Shown here piece by piece: positions 17,498 to 27,038 of a stretch of 33,732 bases of DNA. The position numbers and the translations under genes were made by a program. The stretch covers positions 1 to 33,732 of the forward strand of contig JARBJD010000556.1 of assembly GCA_033064195.1 (NCBI GenBank), read 5' to 3'. The DNA is from Blattamonas nauphoetae (taxonomy: Eukaryota > Preaxostyla > Oxymonadida). How positions within the stretch are numbered: position 1 is the stretch's first letter; each line of letters starts with the position of its first letter. Below the pieces are notes generated by a model. It had not been told where the DNA came from. It saw only the letters and a program-made list of their open reading frames with translations, and did no database searches.

Positions 17498-20400
17498 TTG
17501 TCTCATGGATGCACGAAGGAAGTTCAAAAGAATGAGGTCGAGAAGGTTGAAGACAATGGAAAACCATATCAGTTGTACTTCCACAATCATCTGAAGAATG
17601 TCGAGGAAATCACAACCTTCACTAAAGCAGTGTTCGACAAAGAGAAAGATCATCCATTCAAGATTAGTATTGACTTTGGAAAGATCATCGAGAGAAAAGA
17701 CAAAGATGAGACAACTTACAATGACTTCAGACCAGAATTGGAGAATACATCGAAGAGCTTCCCAACTGTGATCAGAAGTTCAGGCGACATCAATGAGTAT
17801 TCAAAATATGCAATCAATCTAATCAAAGAATCTCAAGAGAGAACACTGATGGATACGAAGACAATGTACATTGCATTCCACTCCATACTGGTTGCAGTCT
17901 ATCGATTCCCAGTTGCAGGAAAAGCCAATGCAATTCTCACTGAACACATCAAAACGAGGAATGTTCGATACATCGATTCTGAGTACAATATCTGCTTCTT
18001 TCAAGCGCTATCATTCCTCACACTTCCTGAAGTTCAAGGCAAGAAAATATCTATCAACATGAGGAACAGTGAAGCCTACAGATTGTTCGCACAATGGATG
18101 AATCTCACTCATCTCCAATCTCGACAATTGACCCCACATCTTCAGAATTATCCTGGATTTGATATTGCATGTGACATTGAGAAAGCGATGATTCAATTCA
18201 ACATCACAGTTCACATTTATGAATACGACGAAGACAAGAAACGATACTTCCTCAGTCAATCGTACATCAACGACAATGATGATGCAAGAGTTCTTCCCAT
18301 TCTGATGATTCCACTGACGGCAACTCTCGTCCATGTGATGTTTATTGTGGATCCTGAGAAAATCACTGGATACAAACTCTGTCCATATTGTCAGTCTAGA
18401 GGATTCCAAGTGAAGAATAAAAACTACAGCAGAGATTTTGAGAAGCATCTCAGAGAGTGCAAAGAACTTGATGGAAAACATGTGAAGAAGATCTCACTTG
18501 ACAAGACACCAAGACCATACGTTCCACATATTCTCAACAATCGAACATTTGAATTTCTGATGGCACACAAAAGACAAGACGAATTCAAACCAACACAATA
18601 CTACATCACATACGATTTCGAAACAATGGAGGATCTCATTCTTGACAATCTATTCTCTGATGACAACACACAACTGATCTCATACTTGAAGCCTCTCTCC
18701 GTTGCATCTGCAATCAAAACAAAATCAGGTGTGAAGTCAATCTACTTTGATCTTCGAGATGGAAAGGACTTTGTGAAGCAATGGATCAGAGAACTCTTCA
18801 GATATGCTGAGACAGTACGAGATGACAACTACTACGAAGACCTGGAAATACCCTCACAAAATGAAGTCAGTGTGATTGGATTCAACAGTTCCAGATTCGA
18901 CATCAATCTCATCTTTCGTGATCTCGTTGACAAGGATTGGAAAGTGGTGAGTTTCCTTGGATCCACAACGAAGTACAAACAAGTACTGATCCGACATGAG
19001 AAGACACAACAGGTTCTTCGCTTTATTGACATGATGTCGTATACCGGACCAATGACTTTGGATAGTGCAGTCAAAGCTTTCGGAGGTAATACGAGACTTC
19101 AGAAATCATTCTTTGCATACGAATCATTTGATTCATCAGACTACGATGTAGTGTTGAGCAAACAAGAACCATTCTCCAAATATGAATTCTATTCCAGTCT
19201 GAACAACAGTGAAATGTCCGACAGTGATTACAAATTGTACCTTGATGATTGGAACAAACAAGGATTCAAGAACCGTTGGGAATATCTGAAATTCTACAAC
19301 ATCAGAGATGTCGAATGTATGATTGCACCTCTGGACAATCTGATTGATCTGAACTTCCAATACAAAGTGGATATGTTGCACAATCTCTCATTGTCAGCCA
19401 ACGCTTCTGCAATCAAATATGCGTGTGCCTACAAAGACTTTGATATCGACGATGATTTCAATGGAGTGGATCAATCTGGAGAAATAAAAATCACCAAGCA
19501 ATACTGGAAGTACAAGGTTGCATCATACATCTATCAAGACCAGAAAGCTCATCGCAGTACTGATAAAAATGTCACTGAAGCAGACTATGAGTGGTTCGTT
19601 CAACAGTGCAAGAGAGTGTGCTATATCTGCAAGAGTCACTTCTCACAAGCAGTACGTCCAACACTGGATCGAATCGACAATTCGAAAGGACATTCAAAAG
19701 AGAACGTTAAGATCTGCTGTGATTACTGCAACACCTACAAGTCAGACAAAGATGAACATCTCACAAGATTGAGAATTCAACTTAAGAAGTATTGCATCTG
19801 GAAATCATTACCTATGACTCTGACACATGAGCAAACCTATCACAAACTGAGAGCAGCAGTGACTGGTGGATTATCGAATGTTCAACATCGACAGAACATT
19901 AAAGACGTGACACCAATCAATCACTTCACATATGAAGATGGAAAAGTTGTCTCCACTGATACAGAACATAAAATGACTCACGTCTGTGGTGTTGACTTTA
20001 ATTCCCTCTATCCAAGTGCTTTCTCATCAATCAAGAACAAGAACAATCCATACACGAATCACAGAATGTACATGCCAGGACGATGCTTATTCACCGCAAC
20101 AGGAGATAAAGAATGCCGTAAGATTATCGAAGACAAAAATCAGAAGACATTGTTCGTTGCAGAACTGAAAGGACACATCGACGAGAAGTACATAAATGAT
20201 TTCATTAACTTCCCACCAATCTTCAGAAACATTGTGGTCAATACAACAGAAGAGAACATTGGAGAGAAGACATATTCACTGATGAAGAAGCATGGATTGA
20301 AGACTGATGACAAACAAAGAAAGCTGACCCAACTCTTGAGCACACACGATCAGTATATGTTCTTTTCGACATACTATCTGTGGTTCCTCATCGACTATTG

Positions 20401-21291
20401 CCACTTCATTGTCGACGACATGTGATTCGAGAAGCAATGAAGGTTGGAAACAAAGGAAAGAACAATTCTGTAAGACCAACCTGAATGGAAGTTACGGATA
20501 TGATGGAATGAACACTGAGAAGTACAACTCAATCACAATCTGCAATGAGAAGAGAACATACTTGAAGCAAATGATGAAAGGATTTGTAGCAACAAGAGAG
20601 ATCAATGAGGACAACTACATCGTGATTGAAGACAGAGAGAAAGCATCGTGCAAAACTTGTCTGCAAGAAGCAGTATTCACACTCGACAATGCCAAGTTCT
20701 GGTATCTAAATTTCATCTACAACTTCATGTACAAATGTCTAGACATGAACAAGATTCACTTCTGTGAGGGAGACACAGACTCTGCATATTGGGCAATTAG
20801 TGGAGATCCGAATGCTGGAATCCATCAACAATTTGAACACGTGATTGCTGACAAAGAATTCTATGATGCTCACAAATATGAATGGTTTCCCAATCCTGAA
20901 AAGGAGTTGACGATGAGAAGAAGCTGTTGGGATTATACAATTGAAAAGGAAGGTGAACAGATGATCTGTCTAGCTCCAAAGTGTTACTCGCTCGATGAGA
21001 AATGCAAGATCAAGGGAGTGTCTCTAAAGAAAACAAATATCACAAGTGACGATTATATGAAGTGTCTAAATGGAGAGAAACTGAACTTCACAACGGTTCA
21101 AGCATCAGAATGATGCGTTCCAGACAAGAAGAATCGTGAGCGAAGAGAATACAAATGGATTTGAGATAGCGAAAATACAACAACAGAAACTCAGTCTCAG
21201 TGGAATTCATCTGAAGGCAATCGTACTTGAAAATGAATCGTGTCCTCCATTCATTCATGGACTGAAAGCAACTGATTATATTATAGAATAA
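17498..21291 (+). pseudogene. Polinton protein-primed DNA polymerase B with N-terminal OTU-like and inserted HNH-like modules
   Basis: This is the family-B polymerase that replicates the element by protein priming. The order is as follows. A cysteine-protease-like region carries YNICFFQALSFL and, later, TLVHVMFIVDPEKI. It resembles the OTU-like N-terminus of animal Polinton polymerases and is followed by a C2HC zinc finger (CPYCQSRGF ... HLRECKEL). The 3'-5' exonuclease follows: ITYDFETMED (Exo I), IGFNSSRFDINLIF (Exo II) and YNIRDVECM (Exo III). A zinc module of HNH type lies at about 19619-19755. The TPR1-like region (GGLSNVQHRQN) precedes motif A (VDFNSLYPSAF), motif B (KTNLNGSYGYD) and motif C (CEGDTDSAYW). 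The C-terminal block LSGIHLKAIVLENESCPPF ends near 21291. It is broken, about two or three times. Confidence 0.93.
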
Positions 21292-21296
21292 ACACA

Positions 21297-21314
21297 AACT
21301 GTATTTTTGTATAA
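21297..21314 (+). promoter_or_regulatory. Polinton T-rich start box
   Basis: AACTGTATTTTTGTATAA immediately precedes an ATG at 21315, upstream of the integrase region. It matches the boxes before other genes of the element. Confidence 0.55.
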
Positions 21315-21393
21315 ATGAACACACGACAGATTAATGCTTTAGTGAATAGACTACTTCGGTGCACACAGCATTCTAAAACAAATTGTCAAAGAA

Positions 21394-22914
21394 ATGGACT
21401 TTAACAACATTTTACCAGTATATCATGTCTCTGATTCTAATGGACCATTTGATGGAAATGATGAAACATACTTCGAGGATTGGTTCAATGGAGGTTTATA
21501 TCCTGAATTATCACTACCTGATGGAAGAAGAGTAGTTCAACAATTTGTTAGCAACTTCCTAGGAGTTCGTATTCGGGATAGCACTGCTAAACTTGCATTC
21601 GAAGCATATCAATTTTATCATCGAGGTGACTCAGAGAGTGAATTTTTCACCAAGAGTTCGAAGCCCTGCAGAGGCAAGACCAATACCCAATCCATTCCAG
21701 TGCAAAGACCAATAGCAATTGAATCACCTGAAGACCTAGTTCTTCCTGGACAGATGAGAAACTTGAAATCAATGGGGTTTGAATATGAATATCCAATGAA
21801 GGAGAGGAAATTTGAAGAGGAGGAGGATGATGTCATTATTCCCAATCCACCAATGTCAATCAGAACAACTGCGTCCAAACACCCTGTGAGAGAGATCAGA
21901 CACTACGAACCGACGACACAGCAAGTACTCAATAAGTTGGGACGAATGAAAGGATTGTTTGATCATCAACAGAGAAATGACTCAGAAGATGAACAGATCA
22001 AAGCTGAGAACTCAATCATGAATAATCAAAAGCAGATGGAACACTTTATTACCTCACACATTCTGGATGCAAATAAAATGAACAGAGACACATTTGTTCG
22101 AGCCTCAATAAACATAAAGATTGCGAACGAAGATCTTGACTTCATTCTGACTCACACAAAACAAATCCCATTCGGAGGAAGATCATTTCAGGATTGGTAT
22201 GAGGAATTTGATCACAGATGGAGTGTAGCACATCCGAGGAAAATCCAGAGAGAAAAAGGAGGTGACAGAATGAGAATTGATCCACCAATGATTCCTAAAA
22301 CAACGGAAAAAATTGTGTATCCATTTCGATCAAAGATTCAGTTCATGTCCAAAGCAATAACAGGTGATCCACAGAAGACATCAGACAGAAAGGTTCCTCA
22401 GAATTGTGATCGACCATACTTCTCTCCCAAGTTCGGATCATGGGAAATTGATCTCGTTTTCATTCAATCACCAACGTCGAAAACAGTGTTGCAGATATAC
22501 CTCTTCGCAATTAACATCAACACCAAATACCTGGTGGTCATTCCTGTTCTGGATAAATCATGGAGCAAAGTCAAGACTGCAATCAATGATCTGATTAATC
22601 ATCGTGGAGTTCATGTCAACAACATTCGTGGTGATGGTGAAGCAGCATGGACAAGTGGAGAAGCATCAGAGTTTTTCAAGGATCAGAATGTCAGCACATA
22701 TTTCACAAGCTCACCATTTACAAATCACAACAGAATTGTCGATCGCGTGATAAGAACAATCAGAGATGGATTCCAAGACAATGCGACACAAATGGCAAAT
22801 CATTCCTTGATGAATCAGATGGTGGAATACTACAACATGACTCCACATCGAGCGTACTGGAACAAGTTCACTCCAGAGCAAGCTCAAAACAATAGAGAAA
22901 TCGAAGAACTGTGA
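21394..22914 (+). pseudogene. Polinton DDE integrase (rve family)
   Basis: The enzyme inserts the element's DNA into the host genome. The RNase-H-like core lies in the C-terminal third: WEIDLVFIQSPTSKTVLQIY carries the first catalytic Asp (about residue 350). VNNIRGDGEAAWTSGEA carries the second. RIVDRVIRTIRDGF occupies the position of the third catalytic block, followed by YYNMTPHRAYWNKFTPEQAQ, the usual integrase tail. The N-terminal 300 residues include an acidic helical stretch (KFEEEEDDVIIPNPPMS) and QIPFGGRSFQDWYEEFDHRW; no chromodomain is seen. The frame is long and mostly open. It is annotated as part of an inactive fossil element. Confidence 0.88.
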
Positions 22915-23469
22915 TTCAAGATTGTGAAGAACAATTAAAGAACATGACAACCAAAACATATGATATTTGAATGGAAAAAAAAAACTTCATAGATCATGAA
23001 AATGCAAACTTGCTGTTTCAGTTTGTTCTACAACAATAATTATAAAACCAAGTCGATAATGCGTTATTATGTCTTCTGATGGTTGACTAAAGTCAATGAA
23101 GAATACATCGAAAGCGTGTTTTGGGAAATAAGAGCTGTCTGAAATATTGAAGAGCATTATGTGAAAACAAGAAGTGAATTGAACATGATTAATGAAGTGA
23201 TAATGAGAAAATCTCAGTCCAAATTTAGGCACTGACATCAATTGATCCCAGTTTTACCTATTTTGATGGGACTACTCAGATGCCTGCACATGTTTGTCAA
23301 AAGTGGTGTACGTTCCAATCCAACACACCAAGTTCCATGCAGACTCTATTGACGACTTAACTCCAGAGTTCATTGCTGAATTCGGTCTTCTCTGACCTCA
23401 GAACTTCGTTCGCTTCAATCTAGCGTAGTGCGATCTTCGATCTGAGAACTTTGTTCGTTTTCAATAATG
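22915..23469. other. Polinton intergenic stretch without a supported gene
   Basis: About 550 bases separate the integrase from the next plus-strand gene. A minus-strand open frame (22987-23241, 84 residues) is hydrophobic and shows no family. It is too weak to call. At about 23392-23462 two related phrases occur (CTGACCTCAGAACTTCGTTC and CGATCTGAGAACTTTGTTC), a short direct duplication. Confidence 0.4.
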
Positions 23470-23494
23470 TTTCAAATATTTTTATTTCACTTAA
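23470..23494 (+). promoter_or_regulatory. Polinton T-rich start box
   Basis: TTCAAATATTTTTATTTCAC then TTAA directly precedes the ATG at 23495. Confidence 0.6.
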
Positions 23495-23854
23495 ATGTCA
23501 TCACTGAAAATATTAGAACCGTTTGATCCTGAGCAGAAAGAGTTCACAAACATCCACGACTTTCAGAGATACTTGGAGAAGAATAGAAAAGAACTGAATG
23601 AGTACACAACTCAGAAACTGAATAGGATGATTCAAATCGATGGATACAGAATCACAAAAATAAGAGGTGAAATTGCACTGAGGAAACGATATGTTGATGC
23701 TTCCACTCCTCCTAATTCACTATCGATTGATCAAAGATTATCAGACATTGAAGAATCAATTCGAACACTGACAGATACTCTCAGCATGAGGCTTCGAAGT
23801 CTTGACGAGACCATCAACAACCTTATTCAAGACTTAACGGACAGTCCGGTTTAA
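23495..23854 (+). CDS. Polinton 119-residue coiled-coil protein, unknown function
   Basis: A short intact frame begins MSSLKILEPFDPEQKEFTN. It is helical and charged through the middle (YLEKNRKELNEYTTQKLN) and ends with a leucine-rich amphipathic helix (SIDQRLSDIEESIRTLTDTL, then RLRSLDETINNLIQDL) predicted to form a coiled coil. It lies between the integrase and the convergently transcribed ATPase, whose gene ends about 60 bases away. A virion-assembly or trimeric scaffold role is conceivable, but nothing in the sequence proves it. Confidence 0.7.
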   Translation: MSSLKILEPFDPEQKEFTNIHDFQRYLEKNRKELNEYTTQKLNRMIQIDGYRITKIRGEIALRKRYVDASTPPNSLSIDQRLSDIEESIRTLTDTLSMRLRSLDETINNLIQDLTDSPV

Positions 23855-23915
23855 CCCTTCTTTGTTGATCTCATTCAGTGCTACTCCATCAGTATTGTAT
23901 CGAAGAATGATTGCT

Positions 23916-24673
23916 TCACATTTTGTTTTCGTTGATAGATATTCCAAAATGTCGAATATCAATTGGTGAGTTCAACTGAGGATAGACTCGACTGATTCGT
24001 TCTTTGTTGAATCCTCCAAAGATCCACATTGAATCAATGTTTGACTTCATGTCTGCTGACAAACTGAAGAGCTCATGCATCGTCAGAAAGAATGTGAACT
24101 TCGGTTGTCGATTCTCCAGTAGTAAGTCCATCATTGTCATTCTATTTTGGATGTTCTACGTTCACCTAGGATCCTACGACAGTCATCAAGAAGGATAATC
24201 GTTTGGAGATTCTTCACTGAGAAGTCATCAATGTAAAGTGAGTCAAAGAGATTCTCTGCATTCATCTGTGATTCTGTTTTGCCACTGATTGTCAATCATT
24301 TCTTCATACGCAGCTTTCGATTCGAGAGTTCCAACAGAAATGGAAGTGCATCATCGTATTTGACTTTCACATACGGAACATTCAGTTTTGGTTTGAATTT
24401 GTCGAATGTAGGATCTATGTTCTTATCAGTGACGAAGACAAACAGATGGAATAGTTCATTCCTAACTTGAACATTCTGTAGCTTGGCAACTTCTCGAAGT
24501 GCATTAAATGTTTTCCCACTTCCTCTATTTCCAACAAGGACATTGACACTATTGCGATTGAAATTCAAGTCTGGATGAATCTGTGATTGCACTTCATGAG
24601 AAACATTCCTATTAGAAGCTTCACTCAATTTTGCATTCACGTATGCTGTTAATGATTGATTCGATTTGTTCAT
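23916..24673 (-). pseudogene. Polinton packaging ATPase (FtsK/HerA, A32-like)
   Basis: This is the only major gene on the minus strand. The Walker A motif is clear (VNVLVGNRGSGKTFNALREV) near residue 50, followed by the strand LFHLFVFVTDKNIDPTFDKF. The downstream part retains the family's C-terminal block NRQPKFTFFLTMHELFSLSA and NIDSMWIFGGFNKERISRV. This corresponds to the sensor strand and the 'raD..WIF' region of virus packaging ATPases. The product would pump element DNA into capsids. It converges on the coiled-coil gene at 23495-23854 and diverges from the gene at 24790. It is broken in this copy, about two or three times. Confidence 0.86.
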
Positions 24674-24693
24674 TTGTGATTTAACTCTAATTA

Positions 24694-24724
24694 AAATATA
24701 GTTTTGGTTTTTATTTTGTATGAA
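24694..24724 (+). promoter_or_regulatory. Polinton T-rich start box in a divergent intergenic region
   Basis: TATAGTTTTGGTTTTTATTT then TGTATGAA precedes an ATG at 24725, upstream of the 24790 gene. The 50-base gap is shared with the divergent ATPase, whose own upstream side lacks a matching box. Confidence 0.5.
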
Positions 24725-24789
24725 ATGTCAATGATACCACAGATTGTGTACAACCAACCAACAAGAAAAACAAGAGAGAAGAAACCAAA

Positions 24790-25668
24790 ATGAGATACGC
24801 AGCAGAAACTCAAGCAGCGATGAAAAGAATCTATGCTGACGATGATATTCAAACCAGATGGAACGATGCCCTCAGTAGTTATCCATCAGCGCTTGAGTAC
24901 ATCAAGAGAACTGGACAGAATTGGACTGTTCTAATGGAACAACATGGAAAAATCCCAGATGTGATGGTCTACGATAATGAGACGAAAGATTTGATTGCAG
25001 TCAATGGAGCCATGCTCGCACCATACAACAGTAGACCGGTCAAAGAGACATACTACGCAATGAATCCAACACCAGACAAGCGAAAACAGACATCATATAC
25101 AGCATTTAATCGCCAATTCGGAAGGAGAATCAAAGCTTCACACTCTAATTTCCTCAAGAATGGATCATACGATCTACCATCCAGTTTTCGAGACATCAGC
25201 TATGGAGACATGCAAGCACAAAGATCACAACAACCTTATGCAATAATGAAGAAAGCTGTTGGTGACTTCATGACAAATGAATTGGGAATAACTCGTGCCA
25301 GTCGAGATAATCCAGCAGATACTGGGAAAAGAGTAATAGACAATATGGTGTTCAATTCAATTCAATCGAAAGTAGCATCACAAATGTGGGACAGATGGCT
25401 TGAAGAACATCTTTCAGGATTCGACAGTACCAACGAAGGACATCAGAGAATGAAGAAAAGAAAGGATTTCAAGGAGCAGGTGTATCCACAGTTTCTAGAA
25501 TTCATCACAAATCAAGAAAATTTGCAAACATTCCTTGGTAGACATAATGCTACCATAGCATCAGAGATTAGTACTCTGACACGCAAAGCATATGCAACAA
25601 GAACAGATGAAGATATCGGTCAATACCAATCTTCGAATATGCCAGCTTACTCTCAATATGTTCAGTAA
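24790..25668 (+). CDS. Polinton 292-residue protein, unknown, probably virion-related
   Basis: A long intact open frame begins MRYAAETQAAMKRIYADDD. It is largely helical and positively charged, with aromatic-rich segments (RPVKETYYAMNPTPDKRKQT, TAFNRQFGRRIKASHSNF, MWDRWLEEHLSGF) and a Gln/Tyr-rich C-terminus (YQSSNMPAYSQYVQ). No catalytic motif is seen; in particular there is no His-Asp-Cys arrangement of an adenain-like protease. It opens the block of small virion-type genes to the right of the ATPase, so an internal capsid or DNA-associated protein is the most likely reading by position. I do not recognise a family. Confidence 0.7.
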   Translation: MRYAAETQAAMKRIYADDDIQTRWNDALSSYPSALEYIKRTGQNWTVLMEQHGKIPDVMVYDNETKDLIAVNGAMLAPYNSRPVKETYYAMNPTPDKRKQTSYTAFNRQFGRRIKASHSNFLKNGSYDLPSSFRDISYGDMQAQRSQQPYAIMKKAVGDFMTNELGITRASRDNPADTGKRVIDNMVFNSIQSKVASQMWDRWLEEHLSGFDSTNEGHQRMKKRKDFKEQVYPQFLEFITNQENLQTFLGRHNATIASEISTLTRKAYATRTDEDIGQYQSSNMPAYSQYVQ

Positions 25669-25695
25669 CAGAAAGAAATGTCTGATTAAAAACAT

Positions 25696-25725
25696 TAATA
25701 TATATTTTTATTTTTATAGAAAGTG
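25696..25725 (+). promoter_or_regulatory. Polinton T-rich start box
   Basis: TATATATTTTTATTTTTATA then GAAAGTG leads to the ATG at 25726. The T-rich core is the same as at 26332 and 28930, with a slightly longer spacer. Confidence 0.6.
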
Positions 25726-26238
25726 ATGCAACCAATTCTCAGTTGTCAATTTACGAAACACACAAGTTCTTCTTCAGTCCCAACATCAATCACCAACAAT
25801 GTCATCATCGACAATAAAGGTTCGAATTCTGGAAGATCTAAGCTCGAAGATCGTAATGAACAAAGCGCTAATGTCGAACTCGATAATGTTCCAGGTGTTT
25901 ATGATCCACCACTAGAGACATATCCATCAGCCCCCATTCAAAGTCGTTCAATTCCACTTCGAGAATATATTTCTAATATTTCGGCATTCAAAGATCAGTT
26001 ATTACTCGTCTACAAGAATGCATTCGCTTGTGAAAAGAAACTACTGAATAATCTCATTGAACCATCGAAGAAACTGATCACGAACCAAAGTGATTTATGT
26101 GCACTGATTGCTACACTCACTGGGATCAATGATGTGGTGATCGAACTGGATGATTTGTCTGACAAGTGCCTATGTCTGAATAAACTACCAGTGTTTCTAG
26201 AACCATTTTCAAGATCCTTGTTGGTGGAAAAGACATGA
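25726..26238 (+). CDS. Polinton 170-residue protein, unknown
   Basis: The ATG at 25726 is chosen because it follows the start box. The N-terminal half is polar and Ser/Asn-rich (KHTSSSSVPTSITNNVIIDN), with a proline-rich segment VPGVYDPPLETYPSAPIQ that resembles late-domain-like PP-x-Y context only loosely (YDPPLETY). The C-terminal half is helical (FKDQLLLVYKNAFACEKKLL and CALIATLTGINDVVIELDDL). It sits in the virion-gene block. No family is recognised. Confidence 0.6.
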   Translation: MQPILSCQFTKHTSSSSVPTSITNNVIIDNKGSNSGRSKLEDRNEQSANVELDNVPGVYDPPLETYPSAPIQSRSIPLREYISNISAFKDQLLLVYKNAFACEKKLLNNLIEPSKKLITNQSDLCALIATLTGINDVVIELDDLSDKCLCLNKLPVFLEPFSRSLLVEKT

Positions 26239-26331
26239 GTATTGCCTTCAATACAACACCATTCTCAATTATGGCATTTCTCTGACGAAAGCAGAAATCT
26301 CTTCTGAGACACTCGCAAAAATTATAAATGA

Positions 26332-26354
26332 ATTGTATTTTTATTTTTCTATAA
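26332..26354 (+). promoter_or_regulatory. Polinton T-rich start box, near-consensus
   Basis: TTGTATTTTTATTTTTCTAT then AA runs straight into the ATG at 26355, giving the TCTATAAATG form shared with the box before the second capsid gene. Confidence 0.7.
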
Positions 26355-26576
26355 ATGGCACCAGGAAGTTTCAACAAACTCAAAAATATCGGCAAACAAT
26401 TCTTTCAATTCATCAAACCTCTAGCTCCAACATTCCTTCAAGTTGGTGGTGGATTGCTCTCACAAACGAACAGTAAATTTGGACAAACAGCAGGAGGAAT
26501 ACTCAACGGATTAGGAGGAATGATGGACGTTTATCAACAAAATAAAGCGATCAATCGTCAACAAAACCGCAGATGA
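26355..26576 (+). CDS. Polinton 73-residue glycine-rich amphipathic protein
   Basis: A small intact frame begins MAPGSFNKLKNIGKQFFQFI. A basic amphipathic helix is followed by a hydrophobic and Gly-rich middle (LQVGGGLLSQTNSKFGQTAG) and a polar Gln/Asn/Arg-rich end (YQQNKAINRQQNRR). The texture is that of small internal virion proteins of adenovirus-like viruses (pVI- or pX-like membrane-active or DNA-binding peptides); that comparison is by character, not by alignment. The next gene starts with the same MAPG and a similar basic amphipathic helix, so the two look like paralogues. Confidence 0.7.
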   Translation: MAPGSFNKLKNIGKQFFQFIKPLAPTFLQVGGGLLSQTNSKFGQTAGGILNGLGGMMDVYQQNKAINRQQNRR

Positions 26577-26680
26577 TTGAATATGAACCACCTCGAAATG
26601 GGAGATACTCCAATGATGATATGCCACTCTCGTCAAATTCCAAAATTCAATTCAAAGGATAAACATTCACTCGTATTCGA

Positions 26681-26698
26681 ATATTTTATTTTATTAAA
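26681..26698 (+). promoter_or_regulatory. Polinton T-rich start box
   Basis: ATATTTTATTTTATTAAA directly precedes the ATG at 26699. Confidence 0.6.
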
Positions 26699-27000
26699 AT
26701 GGCACCAGGTTGGTTATCAAAATTAGCAGCAGTTGGCAAAAATATACTCAGAGTTGGAGCTCCATTTCTGAATCTCATCCCTTTGTTGGACCACTGATTT
26801 CGAAGGTAGCGCAGACAGGAATTGAAATGATACCAGATGTGAAATCGGATCAGCAAATCCATGCAGAGAAGATGGCACAATACGAGCAAGCGATCAATGA
26901 AGGAAACACTGCAGTAGCGAACAAGCTCAGAGGAGAAATACTGAAACTGGAAGAAAAGCTGAAACCAAAAGCGAAGAAACCAAAAAGAAAAAGTAACTAG
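26699..27000 (+). pseudogene. Polinton small amphipathic and basic protein, second MAPG-type gene
   Basis: The ATG at 26699 follows the start box and begins MAPGWLSKLAAVGKNILRVG, like the neighbouring 73-residue protein. The rest of the region encodes IGMIPD-type sequence followed by a charged helix (AEKMAQYEQAINEGNTAVAN) and a lysine-rich tail (KLKPKAKKPKRKSN) suited to binding DNA. It is a candidate internal core protein. It is broken in this copy, about once. Confidence 0.6.
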
Positions 27001-27016
27001 AGTTAAAGCATAAATG

Positions 27017-27038
27017 TAATTTTTTTATTTTTGTTAAA
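27017..27038 (+). promoter_or_regulatory. Polinton T-rich start box
   Basis: TAATTTTTTTATTTTTGTTA then AA directly precedes the ATG at 27039 of the first capsid-type gene. Confidence 0.65.

Noticed and set aside
24790-25668. adenain-like maturation protease
   Set aside because: The 292-residue protein lacks a His-acid-Cys arrangement in the expected context; left as unknown.
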